A DNA stretch of 64,000 nucleotides from Pseudolabrys sp963742345 (GTDB lineage Bacteria; Pseudomonadota; Alphaproteobacteria; Rhizobiales; Xanthobacteraceae). Positions 24,552 through 33,901 of this stretch are shown piece by piece (the first letter of the stretch is position 1; every line of letters starts with the position of its first letter). Location of the stretch: the NCBI GenBank assembly GCA_963742345.1, contig CAVULO010000013.1:1-64000 (forward strand). The letters are read 5' to 3'. Under the pieces are notes generated by a model. That model ran no database searches and was not told where the DNA came from. It worked only from the letters and a program-made list of their open reading frames with translations. The translations under genes were made by a program, and so were the position numbers.

Positions 24552-25520
24552 TTGGGGTTCATGCTTGTCGTCTACCTGATTGTTCACAGCGGCGCGGGTG
24601 AAGTGGCGAGCGCCATGTTGGTCATTGGTTGGTGGCTGCTGCCAATAACCCTTTATCACCTTGTTCCGCTTTTTCTCTCTGCTCTTTCCTGGCGCGATCT
24701 GTTGCCTCTTTCAAGCCGTCCGGATGTCTTCAGCGTCACCTGGATGCGCTGGATCCGCGAATCTATCAACGCGCTATTGCCGGTTGCCAGCGTCGGCGGC
24801 GACATCGCCAGCGCGCGTCTGGCGCATCTGCGCGGCGTACCCAGCACGCAAGCGGCAGCCAGCATGGTCGTCGACACCACGGTCGGTGTCATCACACAAA
24901 TGGTTTTTGTCATCGCCGGGGTCATTTTGCTCGTAGCGCGGCCGGCCCAGCACGCTGCGTCCAATGTGGTGGTGTGGATCGTGTTGATCGGTATCGCGGT
25001 GTTTTTCGTGGCCGTTGCGGCTTTCGTCTTTTTTCAGCACAAAAATATGTTTGCCAGATTTGCCGGGTTGGCTCGTTTCATTTTGCCGGAAAAATGGCTT
25101 TCCCATTTCCTGGGCAGCGCGTCAGCAATGGACGATGCGGTGGTGCGCGCATATCGCAGCGGTGATGCCTTCTGGCGCGCAAACTTCTGGCGCGTTGCTG
25201 GGTGGGCCGCCGGCACGGGTGAGGTCTGGTTGGTGGCCCAATGTGTTGACCATCCCATGAGCATGATCGATGCGTTTATCCTCGAAAGCCTTTCCTCGGG
25301 CGCTCGCGCTGCAGGTTTCGTAGTGCCGGGAGCGCTGGGCGTTCTGGAAGGCGGCATGGTCTTGTTCGGCGCGGTGCTCGGACTACCAGCGGAGATAGCG
25401 TTGGCTATCTCGCTGACAAAGCGAGTACGCGAGTTGGCTCTGGGGCTGCCCGGCCTTTTTGCTTGGTATTGGATCGAAGGACACTATTTGCTTCTCCGGA
25501 AAGAGGATGAGAAGCGCTAG
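24552..25520 (+). CDS. hpnL: HpnL-like lysylphosphatidylglycerol synthase-type membrane protein, probably frameshifted at its start
   Basis: A multi-pass membrane protein of the LPG-synthase transmembrane (HpnL/AglD-like) family, with LPITLYHLVPLFLSALSWRDLLP near the N terminus, SVGGDIASARL near 80 and PGALGVLEGGMVLFG near 270 (counted from 24552). These are family hallmarks. The frame starts at TTG 24552 or ATG 24561, inside the first membrane helix, which looks too late. If one A were missing from the six-A run at 24502-24507, the ATG at 24499 would read MKKTRRKLIPASF directly into this frame and give a normal N terminus of about 340 residues. The family acts in lipid or hopanoid movement. 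The 3' end overlaps mlaA by 116 bases. Confidence 0.82.
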   Translation: MGFMLVVYLIVHSGAGEVASAMLVIGWWLLPITLYHLVPLFLSALSWRDLLPLSSRPDVFSVTWMRWIRESINALLPVASVGGDIASARLAHLRGVPSTQAAASMVVDTTVGVITQMVFVIAGVILLVARPAQHAASNVVVWIVLIGIAVFFVAVAAFVFFQHKNMFARFAGLARFILPEKWLSHFLGSASAMDDAVVRAYRSGDAFWRANFWRVAGWAAGTGEVWLVAQCVDHPMSMIDAFILESLSSGARAAGFVVPGALGVLEGGMVLFGAVLGLPAEIALAISLTKRVRELALGLPGLFAWYWIEGHYLLLRKEDEKR

Positions 25521-26280
25521 CGGACACGCTTTTCGCTTGGGCGGAATTTCCGGTCTCTTCCAGGGCGGTGGCTGGCGACTCGATCTCGTTTGGCAAGCCG
25601 ACCGCCTCACGCAACTCTGCCCGACGCGTCTGGTAATAGCTCGAACGCAGGAAGCTGTAAAAATCGATTGAGGAATCTTCGGCTTGCTTAAACTGGCCAA
25701 GCCGCACAAGCGTGTCTAGGCTTGCGGTGGTGATGGCAACGCCGAGCTGCGTCCCAAACATCAGGCCAACCGGATCGGCAAAAAGATCGACGGTGGCACC
25801 CACCGCGTCACGCGTCGTGGTCGGACCCCAATAGGGCCGCATCATGTAAGGGCCCTCAGCAACTCCCCAGACGAACAACGTCTGGCCGAAATCGCCGCTC
25901 TGCTGCGGCAAACCCTCGCGGGTCGCAAGATCGACGAGGCCGCCAAGGCCGAATGTCGTATTCATTGCAAACCGGGCGGCTGTGTAAGCGGCTGCGTTGA
26001 AGCGGAGCTGCAGGACATTATTTACGAAGATCCGCGGCTCCTTCAGATTCGAGTTTATGTCATGCAAGCGGTCGTGCACTGGTCCCGGCGTCACTGCTTT
26101 GATAACTTCGGCAGCGGGGACCAGCATTTTTTGATTCATCGCCAGGACCTGGCGGTTCGCGTCCTCGTTAGGATCATTGAGCGGTAACGAGGAGTCTCTG
26201 GGCATCGCGGCGCACGCCCCCACGACGACAGGCAATAGACACGCGATCACGCATCTGACCCAAACTCGACCGCGACGCAT
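25405..26280 (-). CDS. mlaA: MlaA/VacJ-family outer membrane lipoprotein
   Basis: A 291-residue lipoprotein with lipobox VVGAC (Cys at residue 23). MlaA pulls phospholipids from the outer leaflet of the outer membrane in the Mla pathway. Family signs are DPNEDANRQVLAMNQ near 36-50, FVNNVLQLRF near 86, and GQTLFVWGVAEGPYMMRPYWGP in parts near 132-153. The C-terminal 60 residues are Ser/Ala-rich and poorly conserved, and they overlap the convergent hpnL 3' end. It follows hpnN on the same strand with about 165 bases between, which suggests a joint lipid transport role. Confidence 0.9.
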   Translation of the reverse strand: MRRGRVWVRCVIACLLPVVVGACAAMPRDSSLPLNDPNEDANRQVLAMNQKMLVPAAEVIKAVTPGPVHDRLHDINSNLKEPRIFVNNVLQLRFNAAAYTAARFAMNTTFGLGGLVDLATREGLPQQSGDFGQTLFVWGVAEGPYMMRPYWGPTTTRDAVGATVDLFADPVGLMFGTQLGVAITTASLDTLVRLGQFKQAEDSSIDFYSFLRSSYYQTRRAELREAVGLPNEIESPATALEETGNSAQAKSVSASASHPLSGEANSVLRSNTKQKGRAAPEPTRVLALSAR

Positions 26281-26444
26281 CTACCTTTCCGTTCCTTTTC
26301 GGTCCCCGCGCAGGCGCGGGCGTCTTCGGAAAATTCAAAGCGAGCCGGCCCCGCAACGCACCGGAGGTCCGGCCTCGAAGGCAAACTAGCAGAGCTGCGC
26401 CAATATAACTGTTGCCTTTTTGCCACATCTTCAGTTTTAGACTG

Positions 26445-29066
26445 TTATTTGACAGCGGTGGCCTTGTTTTGTGTCGCCAGCAGAGCGGGTTGGAAGAGAA
26501 CGGCCGCAGAAAGCGTCGTCAGCAGCGACAGAGCCATCAGCTTGCCCATGCTTGAGGTACCCGGGTGATGCGAAAACCATAGGCTGCCGAATGCTGTCGC
26601 CGTGGTGCATGCGCTGAACAGGACAGCGCGCGTCAAACTCGATTGCAGGAAGTTCGTTTCGCCGGAGCGCCACGCCATGATGTAATAAATCTTGAAGGCG
26701 ACGCCGACGCCCAGGAGGAGCGGCAGCGCGATTATATTTGCAAAATTCAACTGCAAACCGATCACGACACAGGTCTCGAGTGTGACCACGATGGCAACGA
26801 GCAGGGGTACCAGCGTCAGCGCAACGTCGGTCCAGCGTCGTAGCGCGACGAAGAGAATCAGTGTGATCGACGCCACCGACCAAATGCCGGCCTGAAGAAA
26901 CGCTTTGACGATGGTTGCCGCCGCCTCGATGACGAAGATCGGTTTTCCGGCGGCCTCGGGCGCAACGCCGCGCACTGCTGTGACGAAGCGGCGTAAAGTC
27001 TCGTTATCATTGCCATCTCCCGCCGGCACCACTTCAATCCTGCTCAGGCCATCGGCCGAGATCCAGCGCCTGGTCAATGAGAGAGGAAGGGCCTCGATGC
27101 TTACATGTTCGGCGGTGAGGAGATCCCTCACCTGGCGGAGCGTTGTCATCAGTGGAGCGACCAGGACGTGCTCCGCTTCATCCCGCGCCGATGATGGCCC
27201 CTTGGTTAGTGCTGCAAGCAGGCGTGCAAGGCGGCGCGCCTGAGTGGCGGCGGGAGTTGTGTCGAGGTCGTCTGCTGCACCAAGCAGATCACGGACGGTA
27301 TTGTTGATTGCAAGCAAAGTTTCGGCTGGTGTCGGTACCGGTTCTATCTGGTCAGGATTGAGAGTATTTCGCAGGAAAAAACTTGCATCGTCGATGATGG
27401 CGAGCTTCGTATCCTGATCCTTCGGAACAAAGCTTTGCAGAGTGACTACCTTGGCGACCTCCGGCAGCTGGCGCAAATTTTCTGCAATCGCTGAGGTGCG
27501 TGCGATATTGCTTTCAAGAATGTCGATTGTGTTCGGGCTTGTGTCAGGGTCACCCATCAAGTCGAGCAACGTCGAGATCGACTCAGTGTCTTGGGCTCGC
27601 AGATCGAGAGGATTGAAGTCAAAACGCAGGCCCGCAAGCAGTGGCAAGCCGAGTATCGTTGCTGCCAGCGTTGTACCAACGACCCACTTGCGCCGCTTTT
27701 CGAGAAAACGGTCGACCGGCGCAAGCGCGGCATAACCGATTGCAGCCGGCTCGCCGGCTGGTTTGAGCACAGCGAGCAGCGCAGGCAGCAATGTTACGGT
27801 CGTCACGAGCGCGATAATCATGCCCGTTCCGGCGATCAGCCCGAGCTCGGACAGACCCACATATGCAGTCGGCAGGAATGAGTAGAACGCCGTGGCGATC
27901 GACGCAGCTGCAAGCAAAAGGGGCCCCGCAACCCCGCGCGCTGTCGCCTGAAGAGCGTCTTGGAGATCGAGGGATGCGTGCCGTTCGGAGCGATAGCGGA
28001 CGCTGAATTGGATGCCGAAATCAACGCCGAGACCAACAAAGAGCACGGCGAAGGCGACGGAGATAAGGTTCAGGGCTCCTACCATCCATAGACCGATCGC
28101 GGCCGTAAAAATGAGCCCAGCGACGAGACTGATTAAAACCGCCAGAATGATGCGGGCCTTCTTCAGCGCGAGCCACAATACAAAGACGACAAGAAGAAGT
28201 GTCACCATGCCATTTAAGGCGGCGCCGTCGGCGATTGTTGCGAATTCCTCGTCAGAGAGCGCGACCGATCCCGTGAGGCGCACTTTCACTCCCCTCTCGG
28301 GCGTCAGTCCGAGTTTGGAGACTGCGGCGCGGATCGCCGCAGTCGCCCTCCGTCCGGGCTGCAGATCGTCGAAATCGAGAACAGGTTGAATGTTCACGAA
28401 ACGACGAAGCTCTGACGGCTCTGGCGCGCGTCCCGTTATCAAACTGCGCCAGGAGAAGGTCGGATGCTTTTCGTCGGCGAGAAGCTCCAAGGCATCCGCG
28501 ATGGCCGCGAGCGCCGGCCTTAGATCCTTGAGTTTCGACTTTCCCAGGCGCACGCCCTCGATCGATTGCGACAACGTGCGAAGGATGCCCCGCAGCGTCG
28601 GATCAGCTGCAAGCGTTCCGAGAAAAGGCTGGGCCGCGATTAGATCGGCCGCGTCTCGCCGCACCTCGTCAAGCGTGAGAAAAAGAATGCCATTCCGGGC
28701 GAAGAACTCGCCGCTATCGGGACGGGTCACGGTGCGGATCACGTCCGAACGAGGTGCGAGATCGTTCAAAAGCGCGTTACTCGCCTCCTCGGCAGCCTCC
28801 GGCGTCGTCGCATCGATGACAGCTATGATCTGGTCGACCCTCCAAGGGAAGGCCCGGTCGAGCGCGATCTCCTGTTGGCGCCACGGCAATGAGTTTGACA
28901 GAAGCTTGTTGCTGTCGGTCGTGATGGCAAAGTGGCGCGTGAAATACCCGCCGGAAACTATTGCAACGAACAGGAAGGCGACGATGACGAACCATGGAAA
29001 GCGGGTCGACAGGCGCACGGCCTGCGCAGTTGCGATGATCGCCAGCTGATTGACGTTCTTGCTCAT
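26445..29066 (-). CDS. hpnN: Hopanoid-associated RND transporter HpnN (MMPL family)
   Basis: The 873-residue inner membrane protein has two repeats, each with a first helix, a large periplasmic domain and five further helices. The first set runs from about 290 to 440 and the second from about 715 to 865. DSNKLLSNSLPWRQQE after the first helix is characteristic of HpnN. VGLGVDFGIQFSVRYR near 345 holds the RND Asp. HpnN moves hopanoids to the outer membrane in Rhodopseudomonas. It is divergent from hpnM and upstream of mlaA, consistent with export of hopanoids or of another lipid made nearby. Confidence 0.92.
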   Translation of the reverse strand: MSKNVNQLAIIATAQAVRLSTRFPWFVIVAFLFVAIVSGGYFTRHFAITTDSNKLLSNSLPWRQQEIALDRAFPWRVDQIIAVIDATTPEAAEEASNALLNDLAPRSDVIRTVTRPDSGEFFARNGILFLTLDEVRRDAADLIAAQPFLGTLAADPTLRGILRTLSQSIEGVRLGKSKLKDLRPALAAIADALELLADEKHPTFSWRSLITGRAPEPSELRRFVNIQPVLDFDDLQPGRRATAAIRAAVSKLGLTPERGVKVRLTGSVALSDEEFATIADGAALNGMVTLLLVVFVLWLALKKARIILAVLISLVAGLIFTAAIGLWMVGALNLISVAFAVLFVGLGVDFGIQFSVRYRSERHASLDLQDALQATARGVAGPLLLAAASIATAFYSFLPTAYVGLSELGLIAGTGMIIALVTTVTLLPALLAVLKPAGEPAAIGYAALAPVDRFLEKRRKWVVGTTLAATILGLPLLAGLRFDFNPLDLRAQDTESISTLLDLMGDPDTSPNTIDILESNIARTSAIAENLRQLPEVAKVVTLQSFVPKDQDTKLAIIDDASFFLRNTLNPDQIEPVPTPAETLLAINNTVRDLLGAADDLDTTPAATQARRLARLLAALTKGPSSARDEAEHVLVAPLMTTLRQVRDLLTAEHVSIEALPLSLTRRWISADGLSRIEVVPAGDGNDNETLRRFVTAVRGVAPEAAGKPIFVIEAAATIVKAFLQAGIWSVASITLILFVALRRWTDVALTLVPLLVAIVVTLETCVVIGLQLNFANIIALPLLLGVGVAFKIYYIMAWRSGETNFLQSSLTRAVLFSACTTATAFGSLWFSHHPGTSSMGKLMALSLLTTLSAAVLFQPALLATQNKATAVK

Positions 29067-29237
29067 GAGATTTGCGAAAGGAGCATATTAATTTCCGACT
29101 GTCCCGTACGTTCGCCTCTTGACGCGGCCTCAATCCAATCCCAAGAAAGGTCTTAAGATGCAAATTTGTCCTGCCCATCGAAAAGCAGCAGCTGCCGAGG
29201 CGAGTTGTCCCCAATCTGAGCGAGTGGACTATTTGCA

Positions 29238-29864
29238 ATGAAGGAATTCAAACTTCGCCCGAGCCTTTTGATCCCGACTGCGGTGATGATGGCCGCCGCG
29301 TTGGTCATCCCATCCCCATTGCAGGCTCAATCACCGAGCCCGGCCGTCGCGCACATCCAATCGTATTATCAGCAATTGATGCCGACGATCCAGCAAGCCG
29401 GGCACCTGAGTGTGCGCGAGCGCGACAAGCGGTTCACGCCGGCCATTAGCTCCGCCTTCGATCTTGCGACGATGACGAGGCTGGCGGTGGGGTCGGCCTG
29501 GACGACCTTCTCGGCCGGCCAGCAGACGGCGGTGCGGGACGCTTTCGCCCAATTCATCATCGCGGACTATGCAAGCCAGGTCTCCGACTATTCGGGGGAA
29601 AGTTTTGTCGTCGAGCCAAACGCTGTGCCGGAGCCGCGCGGTGGCGGCGAGATTGTCAAGACTAAGCTGTTGCAGCCTGGCGGCCGGACCGTATCCATCA
29701 ACTATCTGGTGCGCGGGGGACGCGTGATCGATGTCTATCTCAACGGAACCATAAGTGATCTTGCTACGCGGCGCGACGAATTTGCTTCGATCATCGCCGC
29801 GGGCGGGGCCGATGCTTTGATCAAGAGATTGCGCGATCGAACCCAGAAGCTGCTTGGGGGCTGA
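29238..29864 (+). CDS. hpnM: MlaC/Ttg2D-family periplasmic lipid-binding protein (HpnM)
   Basis: A 208-residue precursor with signal peptide ending near LQAQ. The mature protein has RDKRFTPAISSAFDLATMTRLAVGSAW in parts near 58-85, FIIADYASQVSDYSGESF near 108-125 and VYLNGTISDLATRRDEFAS near 170, which is the MlaC/HpnM pattern. The fold has a hydrophobic pocket for lipid tails, and the protein carries lipid between membranes. It is divergent from hpnN and 80 bases before hpnA. Confidence 0.9.
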   Translation: MKEFKLRPSLLIPTAVMMAAALVIPSPLQAQSPSPAVAHIQSYYQQLMPTIQQAGHLSVRERDKRFTPAISSAFDLATMTRLAVGSAWTTFSAGQQTAVRDAFAQFIIADYASQVSDYSGESFVVEPNAVPEPRGGGEIVKTKLLQPGGRTVSINYLVRGGRVIDVYLNGTISDLATRRDEFASIIAAGGADALIKRLRDRTQKLLGG

Positions 29865-29943
29865 GCTCAAGCCGCTTCGGTGTCGATACGCTGATGGGTC
29901 AACGTGGTTCGAGACCCTATTCGACATATCGGACGCGCGAAAC

Positions 29944-30949
29944 ATGGGCAATAAGGAAAAGGTTCTCGTCACCGGAGCAAGCGGATTTGTTGGATCGGCC
30001 GTCGCACGCCGACTGGTCGAGTCCGGCTATTCGGTACGGGCACTCGTTCGCGGTACAAGTCCGCGCGCGCACCTCGCTGGGTTGGGCCTGGAATTTGTCG
30101 AGGGCGACATCCGCGATCGAAAGGCTGTCGAGCACGCGATCGCTGGCATCCGCTACGCATTTCACGTGGCGGCCGACTATCGCCTGTGGGCGCGCGATCC
30201 GAACGAGATTTTTGCCTCAAATGTCGAAGGTACCCGCAACCTCATGGAAGAGGCGATACGTGCGGGCGTCGAGCGTGTCATCTATACGAGCAGCGTGGCG
30301 ACCATTGCCTTGCGATCGGATGGGGTGGCAGCGGACGAGACCACACCACTGCGCGAGAGTCTAGGGCATCGGCGCCTACAAGCGTAGCAAGATCGCTGCC
30401 GAACGAATGGTCGAGGCGATGGTGGCGGAACGGGGTCTCGCCGCTGTCATCGTAAATCCTTCGACGCCAATTGGCCCACGCGATGTGCGGCCCACGCCAA
30501 CGGGAAGAATCGTTGTCGAAGCCGCCAAGGGGCGTATTCCGGCATTTATTAACACCGGACTTAATCTCGTGCATGTCGACGATGTGGCAAGTGGTCATCT
30601 CGCCGCACTGCATCACGGGAGGATTGGAGAACGGTACATTCTCGGCGGGCAGAATGTCATCTTCTCGCAGATGCTGAGTGACATCGCTGGCCTGGTCGGT
30701 CGCCGCCCGGCGCGAGTACGGCTTCCGTGGCGAGCCCTTGTCCCGGTTGCGTTTTTCGCTGAAGCCGTGGCCAACATTACGGGGCGCGAACCTTTTGCGA
30801 CCGTCACCGGAGTTTACATGGCGAAACAATGCATGTTCTTCGATTCGATCAAAGCTGAGCGGGAGCTTTCATACCGTTCGCGGCCTTATATCGAGGGGAT
30901 CGAAGACGCTGTGCGCTGGTTTCGCGACGCAGGATATCTGGGTTCCTAA
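29944..30949 (+). pseudogene. hpnA: Hopanoid-associated NAD-dependent epimerase HpnA, one frame break
   Basis: The N-terminal part (from 29944) has the Rossmann motif VTGASGFVGSAVARRL and VIYTSSVATIAL. The frame is lost near 30364-30366, where an extra G seems to sit in a GGG run. It continues in the next frame with IGAYKRSKIAAERMV, holding the catalytic Tyr and Lys, then NPSTPIGPRD and LVHVDDVASGH. Repaired, it is about 334 residues, normal for HpnA. Both halves are well conserved, so an indel error is likely. HpnA is a sugar epimerase family found in hopanoid loci. Its exact reaction is unsettled. Confidence 0.85.
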
Positions 30950-31013
30950 TCCAAACTTTTTGTACCCCAACGTCACCTATTGGTATCTGCGGCCTCGTAC
31001 CCGTGCCCGCTCA

Positions 31014-31043
31014 ATGTCCGCTTTTGGGGGGCAAAGCGGACAC
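31014..31043. repeat. Palindromic intergenic repeat, copy 5
   Basis: Starts ATGTCCGCTTTTGGGG and ends AAAGCGGACAC. It lies in the gap between hpnA and the DUF3551 gene. Confidence 0.6.
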
Positions 31044-31222
31044 CAATCTGAGTGGGGGAACGTCGGCGCTCGCATAGCAAAAGTGCCCGGTATACCCGAA
31101 ATGCCCTGGTTAAGTCGGCGCCGCTGCCTACGTCTAAAATCGAGTGTCAGGATTAGCTGGTCGGCGGCGAATGCTGACAGGCCGTTCGGTGTTATTAACA
31201 GCATAGACCATGGAGGTTGACG

Positions 31223-31495
31223 ATGATCCGCATGATTTTTGCCGCCGTCGCTGCTCTTGCTGGCTTGGCCATCGATCTTCAGTCGGCCAAAGCCTATGAG
31301 GCTCCCTGGTGTGCGGTGATCTCGAAGGGCACGGGGAGTATGTATTGGGATTGCCAGTATCGCTCGATCGAAGAATGCCGGCCGAATGTGTTGGCAGGCG
31401 ATCGTGGCTGGTGCAATCCAAACCCGTACTTCGTCGCCCAGCCTGGGCCGACAGAACATCGGCGCTACCGGAAACACCATGCGAGTGCGCATTAG
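31223..31495 (+). CDS. DUF3551-type small secreted protein
   Basis: The 90-residue precursor has signal peptide MIRMIFAAVAALAGLA... ending near AKA. The mature part is PWCAVISKG, WDCQYRSIEECRPNV and GWCNPNPYF, with four cysteines in the DUF3551 arrangement. The tail is basic. GGAGG at 31212-31216 lies six bases before the ATG. Function is unknown. The family is largely restricted to Bradyrhizobium and relatives, which helps to place the organism. Confidence 0.85.
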   Translation: MIRMIFAAVAALAGLAIDLQSAKAYEAPWCAVISKGTGSMYWDCQYRSIEECRPNVLAGDRGWCNPNPYFVAQPGPTEHRRYRKHHASAH

Positions 31496-31517
31496 CAGCG
31501 TCGCCGGACACGTCGCT

Positions 31518-31545
31518 ATGTCCGCTATTGGCACCTAGCGGACAT
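31518..31545. repeat. Palindromic intergenic repeat, copy 6
   Basis: Perfect outer arms ATGTCCGCT and AGCGGACAT with centre ATTGGCACCT. It lies 22 bases after the DUF3551 stop. Confidence 0.65.
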
Positions 31546-31582
31546 TCGACATTGGCCCCTAACGGCCTGTATCTCAACTCAC

Positions 31583-31604
31583 GCCCGCGAAGCGATCCGC
31601 GGGC
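31583..31604. terminator. Hairpin between convergent genes
   Basis: GCCCGCG and CGCGGGC form perfect 7-base arms around an 8-base loop, between the DUF3551 gene and the convergent PRISE-type gene. No T-run follows in either direction. Confidence 0.35.
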
Positions 31605-31649
31605 TGTCCTGGCGTACCCACAAATCAAACCGCAAATGCACATTGCACG

Positions 31650-32711
31650 CTAGGGCACGATCCGCTCTTCACGAAAGCGGTGGAGCAGCCGCACAAACAT
31701 CGCGTCGCTATCGACGGCATCGTGGAAGCCGTAAAGCCGAGACTTGGTTACGTCCGACATGACGTCCCAGTCAGCGCCAAAGACATAATCCGCAAATGGC
31801 CAGGCGACGAGATCCGGGTAGGGGACGCGCTTGAGCTTGTATTTGCCTGTAATTTTCTCCCACATCGGACCCTTATCGGCCATCTGCTGCGTCAGGCAAA
31901 TTGTTTGCGGATCTGCAATTGACATTTCGAAGACCGCCGCGATCTTGGGCCAAAGGTTCCGCCATCGGAAATAATCGCCATTCGTAATGTTGAAGGCTTG
32001 ATTTCCGCAGCGCGGATCCCTCGCTGCCCACAACGCCGCATTCGCAAAATGGGTTGACTCAGTCACCTGATAGATCGTGTCGTAGGCACCAGACTTGCCC
32101 GGAAAGCGCAGCGGCAATCCGAGCTCTTTCGTTATCGCAGCGTAAACCGCGATTGCCGGAAGGATGCTCATTGGTGAGCCTGGTGCGAAGCCACAGAGCG
32201 TCTGGGGCCGGAGTTCCACCCAATCCCACTCCTTTCCGCGCTGGTACGCCGTGAGCCAGTCAATCTGATCGAAGTAATAATTGGGGGGCATGTGGCGCGG
32301 GTCGGTTTCCCGCATCGGCGTCTTCAGCGGCCCAAGGTGCACACCGTAGTATTTGGTGCCGGTGACAAGCACGACGCGTTTTAGATGAGGAGCGGCACGA
32401 TCTATGGCGGCGATCGAGTTCACCAACATCTCGCGATTTGGGCCCGTATTGGAGGCGAAGTTCGATGCGTTTCCGGGAGCGGCCTGGAATGCCGCGTAGA
32501 AGACGTGTGTGACGTCCGTCAGCTCAGCAAGCTTGCGTTTCGTGTCTTCGGCATCAAGTAGATCGACTGCGATATGCTGGTAGCGTGGCCTGCCCGTCGT
32601 CTTTCGTCGTGACAGACCCACCACTTGCCAATCGGGCTCCTCGACGAGCCTCTCGACGATGTAGCGTCCAATGACACCGAGCGCACCGACAACGACCGCC
32701 TTATTCTGCAT
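31650..32711 (-). CDS. PRISE-family SDR (progesterone 5-beta-reductase/iridoid synthase-like)
   Basis: A 353-residue atypical short-chain dehydrogenase. GALGVIGRYIVERL (residues 9-22) binds NAD(P). VTGTKYYG near 115 and PNYYFDQIDWL near 142 supply the Lys and Tyr that define the PRISE group, in place of YxxxK. These enzymes reduce activated C=C bonds of enones. Bacterial substrates are unknown. It lies 65 bases after the M20 hydrolase gene on the same strand, at the end of the minus-strand liv operon. Confidence 0.85.
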   Translation of the reverse strand: MQNKAVVVGALGVIGRYIVERLVEEPDWQVVGLSRRKTTGRPRYQHIAVDLLDAEDTKRKLAELTDVTHVFYAAFQAAPGNASNFASNTGPNREMLVNSIAAIDRAAPHLKRVVLVTGTKYYGVHLGPLKTPMRETDPRHMPPNYYFDQIDWLTAYQRGKEWDWVELRPQTLCGFAPGSPMSILPAIAVYAAITKELGLPLRFPGKSGAYDTIYQVTESTHFANAALWAARDPRCGNQAFNITNGDYFRWRNLWPKIAAVFEMSIADPQTICLTQQMADKGPMWEKITGKYKLKRVPYPDLVAWPFADYVFGADWDVMSDVTKSRLYGFHDAVDSDAMFVRLLHRFREERIVP

Positions 32712-32776
32712 ACTTTGCCTTAGGGGTAGCCTCGGACGTTAAGCCTAACATGCCAAAAACTTTCTGCGGAATTGGC

Positions 32777-33898
32777 TTAGATTTCGCACCAATCCTGAAC
32801 CATCCGAGAATAGAGTTCGGTAGCCTGTTCGATACGCGACACGAAACAATATTCATCCGTCTGATGAGCCAGTGCCAGCTCGCCGGGTCCGATGATCGCG
32901 GTTGGCGGTGACCCAAGCGCCGGCGAAAGAACCGAGGCGTCGGTAAAGTACGGCGCCGCTCCAATTTCGTCGCCGAAACCAGCGATCTCGCGTGCGACAC
33001 GGAAGACGTCCCTGATCCACGTGTCGTACGGATTGGTCCAGACGCTTTGCGCATCAAGCAGCGTGCTCAGTGCAACCTCCTCCCCGAGATAGCTCGACAA
33101 TTGGTCACGGATCCTTCCGTGCTCCTGTCCCGGTATTGTACGAATATCTATGCCGATGACGGCGCGATCGGGAACCGAATTGATGTTTAGGCCGCCGTGG
33201 ATCATGCCGACATTCAGTGTCGGGCTGCCAAGGATGTCGTGTCGTGCCAAATTGAAATCGAAATCCTGCAAAGCCGTGATTGCGCGCGCGGCCTTGTATA
33301 CGGCATTGACGCCCTTCTCCGGCATCGAACCATGGGCCGTAAGGCCGCTTGTGACCGCCTCGAGCCACAGCGCGCCCTTGTGGCCAACAAGCGGCCGGTT
33401 GCCGGTTGGTTCCGCTACGACCAGCGCACCGACATGGGGAAGCCGTGTCTTGTCGCGGACGAGTGACTCGGCCCCGGAGCAGCCCGTCTCCTCGCCCGCT
33501 GTGATGACGAGCACCACGCCAGGCGTTCCCTCCAGCTTGTCTGCTAGCGCAATACAAGCTGTAACGAAGGCGGCGACACCACTTTTCATGTCAGATGAGC
33601 CCCGGCCGTAGAGCTTGCCGTCCACAATCTCAGCGGATAATGGGTCGACAGACCAGGGTTGCGCTCCAAGCGGTACGGTATCGAGATGGCCGGTAAACCC
33701 AAGCGGCAATTTACCGGGCATGCCGCCGATGCGCGCGACAAGCTGTGCCCGTCCTTCACCGAAAGGAACGAGGTCGACGGCAAACCCTGCACCTTTAAGC
33801 AATAGCGCGAGTCGCTCGGCGCAGGCGCGCTCGGCGCCTGGCGGGTTGATGGTATTAAACCGGACGAGATCCTGCGTCAGTTCGACCGAAGACTTCAT
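32777..33898 (-). CDS. M20-family metallohydrolase (ArgE/DapE-like deacylase)
   Basis: A 373-residue M20 peptidase-family enzyme that removes an acyl group from an amino acid or similar amide. Metal ligands and base are visible: GHLDTVP near 70, GRGSSDMKSG near 98, AGEETG near 133 (Glu-Glu), AEPTG near 160 and AHQTDEYC near 345. The dimerisation domain lies in between. It is annotated only as ArgE-like because no arginine genes are near. It begins 3 bases after livF, so the imported solute may be an N-acylated amino acid. Confidence 0.9.
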   Translation of the reverse strand: MKSSVELTQDLVRFNTINPPGAERACAERLALLLKGAGFAVDLVPFGEGRAQLVARIGGMPGKLPLGFTGHLDTVPLGAQPWSVDPLSAEIVDGKLYGRGSSDMKSGVAAFVTACIALADKLEGTPGVVLVITAGEETGCSGAESLVRDKTRLPHVGALVVAEPTGNRPLVGHKGALWLEAVTSGLTAHGSMPEKGVNAVYKAARAITALQDFDFNLARHDILGSPTLNVGMIHGGLNINSVPDRAVIGIDIRTIPGQEHGRIRDQLSSYLGEEVALSTLLDAQSVWTNPYDTWIRDVFRVAREIAGFGDEIGAAPYFTDASVLSPALGSPPTAIIGPGELALAHQTDEYCFVSRIEQATELYSRMVQDWCEI

Positions 33899-33901
33899 GA
33901 C

